From: Plasmodium relictum
Taxonomy: Eukaryota > Apicomplexa > Aconoidasida > Haemosporida > Plasmodiidae
Length of the DNA stretch: 64,000 nucleotides
Assembly (NCBI RefSeq): GCF_900005765.1
Contig: NC_041686.1
Span: 868,001 to 932,000, forward strand
Direction of reading: 5' to 3'
Notes under the pieces: generated by a model
The model's database searches: none
Told to the model about the DNA's origin: nothing
Seen by the model: the letters and a program-made list of their open reading frames with translations, nothing else
In this document: positions 13,101-21,004 of the stretch, piece after piece
How the letters are laid out: the number at the start of each line of letters is the position of its first letter
Numbering within the stretch: the first letter of the stretch is position 1
Translations under genes and position numbers: made by a program

Positions 13101-13316
13101 ATAAGAAATGATTATAATAATACAGAAATAATATATAGAGAGATAAGAAAATTAATACCATATGCAATTCAAATAAGTAGTGTAGAAAAAACCTTAAAAA
13201 AAAATATTAGCATTTTTTTATCATATTGCTTTTTAAATGATCATTTAAAACAAACAATATTATCATTATATAATAATGACATTAATAGAATTCATTATTT
13301 ACTTAAAGTTTCATAG
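10131..13316 (+). CDS. TPR and ARM-like repeat protein, probable TTC12 relative
   Basis: Single-exon 1061 aa. Residues 13-55 (DEIDEFLERVDDVTTKVRNI, then a Glu/Lys helix ending in EERKLFLE) resemble the N-terminus of animal TTC12 as I remember it (FLKNVDEV, then a helix with EKRLLLME). A four-cysteine pattern follows (C90, C93, C104, C107), which could bind zinc and which I do not know from TTC12. Three TPR-type helical pairs occupy about residues 205-340 (KGNNFFKQKNYLYAIDCY, NNLALCQIKIYQYENAIENC, ARKGLALFKLHKFNESMENF). The rest is helical and ARM/HEAT-like, with Asn-rich inserts near residues 605-665 and 845-870. TTC12 is a cytosolic co-chaperone-type factor for assembly of axonemal dynein arms. 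In Plasmodium only the male gamete has an axoneme. The TPR call is firm and the TTC12 call is inference from domain order. Confidence 0.8.
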   Translation: MTTTKNSYFRLPNDDEIDEFLERVDDVTTKVRNILDNKISIEEIEKEERKLFLEKRAKEIKEEEKKEKEKRDFLLGKEGKGNENNYLYFCRFCFVEYSYDLKNCKRCNELVITREQRKKELEEKVKIYKIEKDKRNARRNNWKQFLKSRKNEEKKKITSYEKWNYYEPSSDTFDEDEKTLYVPKHNKNFQILEKKMNEDIKKRNENRKVAYSMKQKGNNFFKQKNYLYAIDCYKNALDICKDYLEIYNNLALCQIKIYQYENAIENCNKVIEYYNIFQKDLKVKNSVIFKSYARKGLALFKLHKFNESMENFKLALSLYPNDKETIEYIEKCEKILDDYRKAQSDKLLSNKNQEKENKKVEKKEHIEEDHKNNDQFNMSNSDLDIGNYEDLIMELSKMDIKKKSKLFSEYLRKMKKLLKKNKRAKLSFCSYAYEIKDNKNEKIKKVTFLSYVVEQLNEILFYVKKEIDGDILTSENTKYKKFHMPKYLKKSGNTIIDILILILEDNYHYSDFCIHALNPILTFYFLGILKISKCINFLLSISENYEARKVFCTIVENNNYILKNILKTINDYITEQRSVYTKEKLSRFEFLRNSILDSVHEDINDIKKEDSNKNFIIKKEDGDENKNIIKNDNRYNNTINYNEENIILKNNSSTNLLDNSNEKKLEEKKKSENLLEKKYEFINLFGVLSHFIVQTNVLNLLEKKFMKDILNIIIFINEKFYDYNEMHCNYLSFLVNLVGNINIRLIVLNKCWFNIFYFVEKIENESLMKNILSVIFNLTITWTNDIEKKKLSSFDKEIKISSFHKIIKCTQSADKRVSELCFLLLSRFYLYIYYLSLNIQQHKNDTCNNNSNNNRNNYNNINNDDNVNNDNNRKLINSLKESIYKENEKLIELDEFSSLSLKKSILSILSRKNEFSLINSCINLVFCLSRYTNFLNNLIEKDADNAFKELTNEVCSIFLDIQNNTTKDKTFYVLINNIIMFITQILKNLSIRNDYNNTEIIYREIRKLIPYAIQISSVEKTLKKNISIFLSYCFLNDHLKQTILSLYNNDINRIHYLLKVS

Positions 13317-13891
13317 CTTCTAATATATATATTTATTTTTATTAATTTTAAAGAAAAAATAATATAATTTGGCACATTTTCTTAAATTAAAAAAAGTTGT
13401 ATTATTTATATTTAGTAAAAAAAAATATTTACTATTTTTTTTTTATTTTTTAATTAAATTTCATAACAAAATAATACAGTTTCATGATTTTATATAAAAT
13501 AAAAAAATGTTTATTTAAAGAATATTTATAATTTTAAAAAACAAAAACTTAATAGAAGTGTATTAAAAAAAAAAAAAAACTAAAAAAATAAAATAAGATA
13601 TAAAATAGCAAAATACATAAAAATTATAACTTATATAAATTAATTTTTATAAATTATGATAGAATAAAGTAAAATAATTTTTCAAAAATAAATTTTACAT
13701 TTTATTAAAAAAAAAAAAAAAGAAAAAAAGAAAAAAAGAAAAAAAGAAAAAAAGAAAAAAAGAAAAAAAGAAAAAAAGAAAACATATAAAAGGTTTGATA
13801 ATATATATGACTTTTTGTGTTTTTTTTTTTTTTTTGTTTTTTATGTATAATATAAAATATGCAAATATTTATATTAAAAAGACACAAAATT
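13317..13891. other. Convergent intergenic region, TTC12-like / RING ligase
   Basis: Shared 3' flank of 575 bp. Apart from the 8-bp microsatellite annotated separately, only poly-A/T tracts are visible. The 69-codon frame at 13705-13914 is just the translation of that repeat. Confidence 0.5.
13707..13782. repeat. Microsatellite with 8-bp unit (gaaaaaaa)
   Basis: G residues occur at 13722, 13730, 13738, 13746, 13754, 13762, 13770 and 13778, that is, an exact 8-bp period in an A run. It lies about 110 bp downstream of the stop codon of the RING ligase gene, probably in its 3' UTR. Confidence 0.9.
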
Positions 13892-16126
13892 TTAAGGAAA
13901 ATTTGGTAGAGCACCTCTACAAGTAGGGCATTCTAACTTTATGTTCATCCATTGTTGTAAACATTTTTCATGAAATATATGATAACAAGGAGTTACACAA
14001 TATTTTTTATCTTTTAAAAGAATATCATACATACATATTACACATTCAGGTATTCCTGACTCAAAGTTAGCGTCAATAGTTTTATAATAATTATGAACAT
14101 GTGGTAATATATCAATATTAACAAAGTATCGAGGCCCGTATATTCTTTGAATAAACATAAAAATTAATTGAATAGCTATAATGGCTATTAGTAAAATACT
14201 GAATGTCATATTAGATGTGTCAATTACTTGTGCAAATACATCTAATTGAAAAATATTATAAGGATAAATAAATATATAAATAGGTAAAAATAATCGGCAT
14301 AATGATAAAAAAAAAACAAATTTTAAATTAATAGAATTTCTTTGACCTTTCCATATATCTAGGAGTATTTGGGGCAACCAACATAAATATAATACTAGTA
14401 ATACACATGGGAATAATGGAAAAACATAATAAAATAAAATAATTAATACTAATATACTTCCATAATAATATTTATATAATTTACTTAATTTTCTTTGCAT
14501 ATATTCCCATCCGTCATTAATGTCTTGTTGATGATTAGCTTTCCAAATGATTAAAACATATCTGACCTCCATTAGTGTGAATAAAAGAAACTTTAATAGA
14601 ACCATTATAATAAAATGAATTAGTAATAATCTTGATAACATTACTTCGTATAAAAGTAACAAAGATTCAAATATTTCTATAAAAGAATTTAAACAAATAG
14701 ATATTATTGATATTTTTGAAGCATTGCGCATATTTTCACTGTTTCCTATTTGTGCCCAAAACAACCCTAATTCTATTAATGATTTTATATTAAACAAAAT
14801 TGAAAAATTCGTAATTTTATTAGATATATAACTTTTATCTATATCGTCTCCATTAAATGATATAAACAAATTGCAATTATTTGATATAATATAACCTTCA
14901 TAATCACTATCATTTGTTTCTATATCTTCTTTATTCGTATTAGAAAAATTGCTATTTTTTTCCTCGTTCGTTACGTCATTTTCATTATTTGTTGATGTCT
15001 TTTTATTATTGGTTGCATTATATGATTCATGATTATCTTTTTTTTCATTTGATATATTTTCACCGGTCGTATTTATATAATCCTTTTTTTCATCTTCATT
15101 TATTATATTACTACTACTACTACCACTTTTAATATCCTTTGTTTTACCTTCTAATTGTAACATAATTTGTTGATTATGAACATTTTTTATATTAGCATTT
15201 GAAGATTGTTTTTTTATATCAGTATTTAACTCTTTATCTTCACCATAAATTTCTTTTATGTTTTCTTCTTCTTTACTTGCATTAAAATCATCATTGTTTT
15301 TAATAAAATTTTTATCGTAATAATTATTAATATTATTTATGTATTTTTCATAATTCTCATAATATTGATGAAATATTGAACTTTCATAATATTCAGTTTC
15401 ATTCAATAAGTAATTTTTTAATGAATATAAATATGACTCATCTAGCTCTCTTAAAGAAGTAGATTCATAGTTACTTAAATATTGCTTAATATTTACTGTG
15501 TAATTACATAAGCATTTTTCATTAAATTTTTGACAAAAATTAGCTACATTATAACCAATTCCATTAAAAATATAGTCATTACTTTTGTTAATATTTATTC
15601 CACTTAATCCTATAAACTGATATTTTTTATTTTTTTTTTTATTTTTTATTTTTTTTAATTCATTTTTAGAAGGCTCGAAATGAAAAAAAATGTAGGATTT
15701 ACTAGCATTAGCTAAAGCTAATTTTAAGGTAATTAATTTTGCTTCAAATTTTCCCTTTTTTATGTTTAAATCATTATCGGATTTATTTAATAAATAATTA
15801 GTAGTAGTAGTATCCTTAATTTTGTAATAACCTTTAAAATTTAAACTTTGAATTAATATATTATCTAAAATATCATTCATAATTTTATCATTTCTTGAAT
15901 CATTTAAAATGTCTGAATCTCTATTATTGCTATTATCATATTCATTATTTGGAGATGAATTATCAGCAGTTATTACCATAATAAAAAATAATGAAATAAA
16001 GAAAAGAAATAAACATAAAATATTACATGATTCTCCTTCATTAGCTGTTTCATTATTGTATAAAAATATATCATTTGTTTCTTCTGTTTCTTCAACTTCT
16101 CTTTGATTTTCTAAATTGTTATTCAT
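13892..16126 (-). CDS. Multi-membrane RING-H2 E3 ubiquitin ligase (TUL1/FLY-like)
   Basis: Single-exon 744 aa. A hydrophobic segment at about residues 33-53 is followed by a long polar region with an Asn/Lys/Ser-rich insert (about 270-420). Several membrane helices follow between about residues 450 and 670. The C-terminus is a RING-H2 finger with C695, C698, C714, H716, H719, C722, C733 and C736, ending nine residues after the last ligand pair begins. A large luminal N-domain, several TM helices and a terminal cytosolic RING-H2 is the architecture of yeast Tul1 (Golgi/endosome Dsc complex) and Arabidopsis FLY1/2. These recruit E2 enzymes to ubiquitinate membrane proteins. The RING and topology are seen directly. 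The TUL1 assignment is inference, and other membrane RING ligases are possible. Confidence 0.85.
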   Translation of the reverse strand: MNNNLENQREVEETEETNDIFLYNNETANEGESCNILCLFLFFISLFFIMVITADNSSPNNEYDNSNNRDSDILNDSRNDKIMNDILDNILIQSLNFKGYYKIKDTTTTNYLLNKSDNDLNIKKGKFEAKLITLKLALANASKSYIFFHFEPSKNELKKIKNKKKNKKYQFIGLSGININKSNDYIFNGIGYNVANFCQKFNEKCLCNYTVNIKQYLSNYESTSLRELDESYLYSLKNYLLNETEYYESSIFHQYYENYEKYINNINNYYDKNFIKNNDDFNASKEEENIKEIYGEDKELNTDIKKQSSNANIKNVHNQQIMLQLEGKTKDIKSGSSSSNIINEDEKKDYINTTGENISNEKKDNHESYNATNNKKTSTNNENDVTNEEKNSNFSNTNKEDIETNDSDYEGYIISNNCNLFISFNGDDIDKSYISNKITNFSILFNIKSLIELGLFWAQIGNSENMRNASKISIISICLNSFIEIFESLLLLYEVMLSRLLLIHFIIMVLLKFLLFTLMEVRYVLIIWKANHQQDINDGWEYMQRKLSKLYKYYYGSILVLIILFYYVFPLFPCVLLVLYLCWLPQILLDIWKGQRNSINLKFVFFLSLCRLFLPIYIFIYPYNIFQLDVFAQVIDTSNMTFSILLIAIIAIQLIFMFIQRIYGPRYFVNIDILPHVHNYYKTIDANFESGIPECVICMYDILLKDKKYCVTPCYHIFHEKCLQQWMNIKLECPTCRGALPNFP

Positions 16127-17204
16127 AATTTATAGAATAAAATATATATATCCATTTATATATTCTTATTCTTAATATTTTATTATCTATTTTGTTAAAT
16201 ATTTCCTTTACATATATATATATATTTCATACTTTTTTATTTTATTTATTTTATTTTATTTTTTTTTTTTTTGTTTTTTCCTTGATATATTTTATGATTT
16301 TTTTTCTTTTTTTTTTTTTTTTTTTTGACATAATAAAAAATATTTTTTCTTAATATAAGAATTTTTTTTTTTTATATTATTTTATCTTTATTTTTCTCAT
16401 ATTAATTCTAAATTTATTTCTTTGTTTTTTTAAATTACTATTTTATCAATTTTGGCATTTTTAAAAATATATAAATTACTTTTCATTATGTTTTATCTTT
16501 CTTTTTATAATAAATATTACCACAGGATGGAAACTATGTGATAGCATCAACAAATTTTTAAATTTAAATTAATAAAATAATTATTTAAATAATAAGTATT
16601 TATTATACATATATATATATATATATATATATAAATTAAAATGTATGTATATACATTTTTCTTTTCTACGTGTATATTTTTCTAAATTATATGTGTAATT
16701 TTTCTTTAACATTATTCAATTAAAGAATTATAAAAATTAAAAAATATTTTTCATAAAATAAATTTTATATCAATGTATACCTACAAAAAAAAATTGTAGT
16801 TATAATATTTAAGCATAAAGTATTTTTAAAATAATTAACAAGATAAACTTGTAATTTATATTTTCACTTAAATTTTTAAAAAAATTTGAAAAAAAAAAAA
16901 ATTATCTTATATGTTAAATTCAATGCTGTAGAAATAAAAATTCAATTACATTTTTACTTTAAATTAGTGTATATATTAAGTTTTAATTTATTATAAAACT
17001 TACTAATTTTTTAATAAAAATATTTTTTTAAAATTTTATTTGTTTTTTTTTTTTTTTTTGATATAGTGTTGCATAATGTTTAATTTTTCCATCAAAAAAG
17101 AAATAAAAAAACTAACTTAAAAAAAAATTGTGTATTACAATTAGACAAATATAAAAAGTATAAAAAATGAAAAAAACTAAAAAAAAGTGACAGATATTAA
17201 AGAA
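16127..17204. other. Intergenic region upstream of the RING ligase gene
   Basis: About 1.1 kb between two genes on the minus strand, so it should hold the RING ligase promoter and the 3' flank of the 136-aa gene. Poly-T blocks (16255-16330, 17040-17060) and a (TA)n run (16610-16633) are visible. I see no coding exon. Confidence 0.5.
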
Positions 17205-17951
17205 TTAAAGTCTCCTAAGAAGAGTTTTCTGTCTTTCTCTTTTTAAAGGAACACCTAAAACTGATTCTAATTTTTTCATTTCTTTTTCTGATGGAATGAT
17301 TTTTCCTTTTTCTATTGCGTATATATATCCACCTAAAAAAAAAAAAAAACGTCATTATATTTTCAAAAAAATATATGAAATAATACAACAAAAATAATAA
17401 TAAGAGTATAATCATAAAATAAAATGATATACCTTCATCTTGTGATGATTTCAAAATTTGTTGTGAATTTTCTTCTGTTTTCGGTTTTCCATCATAATAA
17501 AAATTTGTTCCCCAAAAATTTCTTCTCAAACATTTGCTTAAAGTTGCTGCTCTTAATGATCTTGATCGTCTTAATAAAAAAAAAAATTATAAACATATAT
17601 AAAAATATGTAAAAAATTTTAAAATTTTTTAACAGTATTAATATTTCCGATAAATATATACATGTATTGATTTCTTTATTTTATTTTATTTTTTGTTTAT
17701 TGTCCATACCTAGCAAATGCTATAAATCTTCCTATATGCTCAAAATGTGAATATTTTATTCCCTTATTTAATCTAACTTGTAATCTACTACCAATTCTTA
17801 GATGGCAGTGACCCCACCAAAGTCTTGTACTTCTATTGTAAAATGATTTCCCTTCAAAAAAAATTTAAAAAAACAAAAAAAATTCTTTTAATCTTTCATT
17901 TATCTATTTTTTCTTTTCTTTTTATTTCTTTTACTATCTTTACTTACCCAT
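17205..17951 (-). CDS. Small basic conserved-type protein, unknown function (136 aa, 4 exons)
   Basis: Rebuilt from GT..AG introns: exons 17948-17951 (ATG plus one base), 17710-17851, 17433-17569 and 17205-17332. The phases fit and give 136 aa ending KRERQKTLLRRL. The start MGKSFYNRSTRLWWGHCH depends on the four-base first exon (donor GTAAGT), and no other in-frame Met lies upstream of exon 2. The protein is strongly basic (many Arg/Lys, few acidic residues except around residues 78-95), has an aromatic/His patch near the start, and has no membrane segment. I do not recognise the family. Size and charge would suit an RNA-binding or mitochondrial ribosomal protein, but that is only a guess. 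It shares a 400-bp divergent upstream region with the mitochondrial-type HPR/RAP gene. Confidence 0.75.
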
Positions 17952-18351
17952 TAATAAAAAATCTATAAACGATTAAACAAAAAAATTTTATTGAATTTAT
18001 GAAAGATAATTAAGAAAATATATATATACAAGCATTTAAATATTACAATTTTATTTTATCACAGAAATAATATTTTCATAATTTAAATAAAAGAATTTAA
18101 AAATAAATTAATTTTTATAAAATAAAACATACACTTACGAACAGCAAAAAATTATAATATTTTTTTTTTTTTTTTTTTTGTAAAAAGTTTTTTACTATTT
18201 TTTTTTTTTTTATATCTTTATTCATTTTAGTTTAATGATTCAAGTAAATAATTATATCTCGTTTTTCTCTTTAACTTTATAAGTAGTTTTTATAAATAGG
18301 AAGTATAAATGTAGAAGATATATTAATAATAGTAAAAAGAAAAAAAAAAAA
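17952..18351. promoter_or_regulatory. Short divergent promoter region, 136-aa gene / HPR-RAP gene
   Basis: Only 400 bp separate the two divergent start codons, the shortest divergent spacer in the window, so promoter elements are probably shared. It contains poly-T tracts at about 18160-18215 and a purine-rich run directly before the ATG at 18352. No specific factor site is recognised. Confidence 0.4.
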
Positions 18352-20379
18352 ATGTTGAAACATATTTATTTAAGAATAATGAATGTACAGAAAGCTTTAA
18401 AGAATAAAAAAATAACTGAATATAATAAAAATAACAAAGATGATAATAAGATAAAACAAGAATTAAGTTGTTTTACTAATAAATTATATGATGAAAATGT
18501 AAAACACCGGAAAATAAATGAAAACAAAAATGATTATAAGAAAATAAATTTTGAATGTAACCTAAATAAAAATTTAAATAAAACTGAAAATATAGAAAAA
18601 GAACAACAGGAATTATCAAAATATGTACTTGCTAATAGCAACGATTTCATAAATGTTACTAACAGAAACAGAGAAAATGAACAAGCTTATATAACATATC
18701 AAAGTTATTTATTAAATAATAAAAATGATAATTATGAGAAATTTTATATGAATACAAAATTATGTGAAGAAATGAATAAAAATAATTTAAATGATGATTT
18801 TAATAAAAATAAAAGTTTATATAATAGCATTAATGATAATGCTAATTTGGATGATAATTTAAAGTTCATTTTAAATTATTCTAGCATTCAAGTTATAAAA
18901 AGTTTAAATTTAAATTATAATTACATAAATTGTAAAGATTTCTTTATGTCACTTTCTTTAATATGCAATCAACTGGCTATTCATAAATTTGATAATAAGA
19001 AATTTTGGTATATCTTAAGCATAAAGTTAACAGATATATTAAAATTAAAAGATATTTATAAAACATTTTGCATAAGATGGCTTGCACTAATTTTAAATTC
19101 TTTTGCTAGGGTAAATATTCTTAACAAAAACTTTATGAAGACTTCTTCGAAATTTATTCAACATTATAAAAATGAAGATATTCATAGTTTTGATATATCT
19201 CAAATAGTAAACTCCTTTTCTAAGTTGAATTATATTGATAGCAGTTTATTTATTTTTCTTGAAAAATTTATTTATGATAAAATAGATCAAATGAGTTACC
19301 AATCTATTAGTAATATATGCAATGCATATTCAAAGTTAGATTTAAAATTCGAAAAATTATTCTTTATATTAAGTATAAGAATTAAAAAAGATACAGATAA
19401 ATTTAATGAACAAGAAATTGCAAATATTATAAACTCTTTTTCTAAATTAAGTAAAATAGATTTTGATTTATTCAACAAATTCTTACAGCATATATACATC
19501 AAATTTTATAATTTTAAACCAATTGAAATAGTTATGATAACGAATGCTTACTCTAAATGTAATATTTATAATAAATGTTTTTTCTCTCATTTGTTTTCAT
19601 ATATTATAAAAAATTCAAAATATTTTCATCCTGCTGAATTATCTATATTAGCTAATTCATATGCAAAATTTAATTTAAGAGAAATAAAAGTATTTGAAAT
19701 AATCAAAAAAGGAATAATAAAAAAAGAAAACATGCTGGATAGTGGTAATGTAGCTATGTTATTACATGCTTATGGAAAATTACTAATAAGAGAAGAATAT
19801 TTCATTTTAAATTTGCTTAAAAAAAAAAGTCATTTAATAAATTTATTAGACTGCAGAAACTTAACGTTATTTTATGTTTCATTAATCAAATTAAATATAG
19901 ACATTCCCATACATATTTATGATAACTTAAAGTTAAATATTATAAAAAAATTAAATTATTTTACTGATTTAGCATTGGTTTCTATATGTTATTCTTCAAT
20001 GTTTTATAAATATTTTGATATTCGTTTAATAAGTTTAATACTTATATTATTAAATAAAAGAAAAGCAAATAGTAGATCTTTTTCTCATCAAATTCATGTT
20101 TCATTATTTGTATTACATTCTCTTTATGATTTTTATAAATTCTCTTTAAAATTTCTTATTTGTTTATATCAACTTCTAAATAGAGCATCGTCATATTTCA
20201 ATAAACCAAATTATTATGATATAAATAAATCTACTATTCAAAAAAGAATATCTCCATTTATCCCAAAGAAGTTAAACATCCAAAGTGAAGTAGCAATCGG
20301 CCCATTTGTTGTAGATTTTTTATTATTAAATAAGAATACACATGAACAATATATAAGGAATCACAGATCAATTAAATAA
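18352..20379 (+). CDS. Heptatricopeptide-repeat protein with short RAP domain (organellar RNA-binding type)
   Basis: Single-exon 675 aa. The N-terminus (MLKHIYLRIMNVQKALKNKK) is basic and presequence-like, followed by an Asn-rich spacer. From about residue 280 there is a clear tandem helical repeat. INSFSKL/CNAYSKL/INSFSKL/TNAYSKC/ANSYAKF/LHAYGKL cores occur near residues 284, 321, 358, 396, 433 and 470, a period of 37 residues. This is the heptatricopeptide repeat described in apicomplexan and FASTK-like proteins. The C-terminus QSEVAIGPFVVDFLLL matches the start of a RAP domain, but the protein stops soon after and lacks the usual later half. Relatives act in mitochondria or apicoplast on rRNA fragments and transcripts. 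The repeat and RAP start are seen; mitochondrial location is inferred. Confidence 0.85.
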   Translation: MLKHIYLRIMNVQKALKNKKITEYNKNNKDDNKIKQELSCFTNKLYDENVKHRKINENKNDYKKINFECNLNKNLNKTENIEKEQQELSKYVLANSNDFINVTNRNRENEQAYITYQSYLLNNKNDNYEKFYMNTKLCEEMNKNNLNDDFNKNKSLYNSINDNANLDDNLKFILNYSSIQVIKSLNLNYNYINCKDFFMSLSLICNQLAIHKFDNKKFWYILSIKLTDILKLKDIYKTFCIRWLALILNSFARVNILNKNFMKTSSKFIQHYKNEDIHSFDISQIVNSFSKLNYIDSSLFIFLEKFIYDKIDQMSYQSISNICNAYSKLDLKFEKLFFILSIRIKKDTDKFNEQEIANIINSFSKLSKIDFDLFNKFLQHIYIKFYNFKPIEIVMITNAYSKCNIYNKCFFSHLFSYIIKNSKYFHPAELSILANSYAKFNLREIKVFEIIKKGIIKKENMLDSGNVAMLLHAYGKLLIREEYFILNLLKKKSHLINLLDCRNLTLFYVSLIKLNIDIPIHIYDNLKLNIIKKLNYFTDLALVSICYSSMFYKYFDIRLISLILILLNKRKANSRSFSHQIHVSLFVLHSLYDFYKFSLKFLICLYQLLNRASSYFNKPNYYDINKSTIQKRISPFIPKKLNIQSEVAIGPFVVDFLLLNKNTHEQYIRNHRSIK

Positions 20380-21004
20380 AGTTATAACAAAATTTCATAA
20401 AATGAATATATAAAATAAAAAAAAAAAACTTTTATTTTTTAAGAAAAACAATTTTTTGTTTCTGAATATATATAGAAATTTTTTTTTTTGTTTTATAAAA
20501 TATTATAAACCTTTTTTTTAGTACTATTAACACTCCATTTTAGTTCATTACTCGTTAGTTTTTAATTATTTTCTTTTTTTTGTTATGTATTGTAAAAAAA
20601 TTTCTTTAATGAGTGTATATAATATTTCCTTTTAATTTTTAATATATGCGTCTATATGCATAATATTATTTTGAAATGTTGATACAATTTCATTTGTTTT
20701 AATATATATTTTTTTTTATTTTAAAGTAATTTTTTTTAAAAATATTTTTATTAGTAATTAAAAAATATTTTAAAGTATTTATAAATCAAGAAAAAAAAAA
20801 AATATGCTTTTAAAGTTCAAGCAATAAATTATAAAAATATTGGCCGAAAACATATATATGAATATTAATATTAAAAAAAAAAAAAATGAATAAATTATAA
20901 ATTTATGCATTAAAAGAGTTATCCAATCTTATTTTTTATTTTTTTATTTTTTTGTTTTTTGTCTTTAAACATTAAATAATTCTATTATTAAAAAACATGT
21001 GCAT
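20380..21004. other. Convergent intergenic region, HPR-RAP / ATP synthase d-like
   Basis: Holds only A/T-rich 3' flanking sequence with several poly-A and poly-T tracts. I looked here for a downstream exon that could complete the RAP domain and found none. Confidence 0.5.

Noticed and set aside
17205-17332. Likeness of the 136-aa C-terminus (IEKGKIIPSEKEMKKLE) to the MBF1/Cro-type helix-turn-helix
   Set aside because: Only the last part of such a domain would be present and the upstream helices do not fit, so a chance match is more likely.
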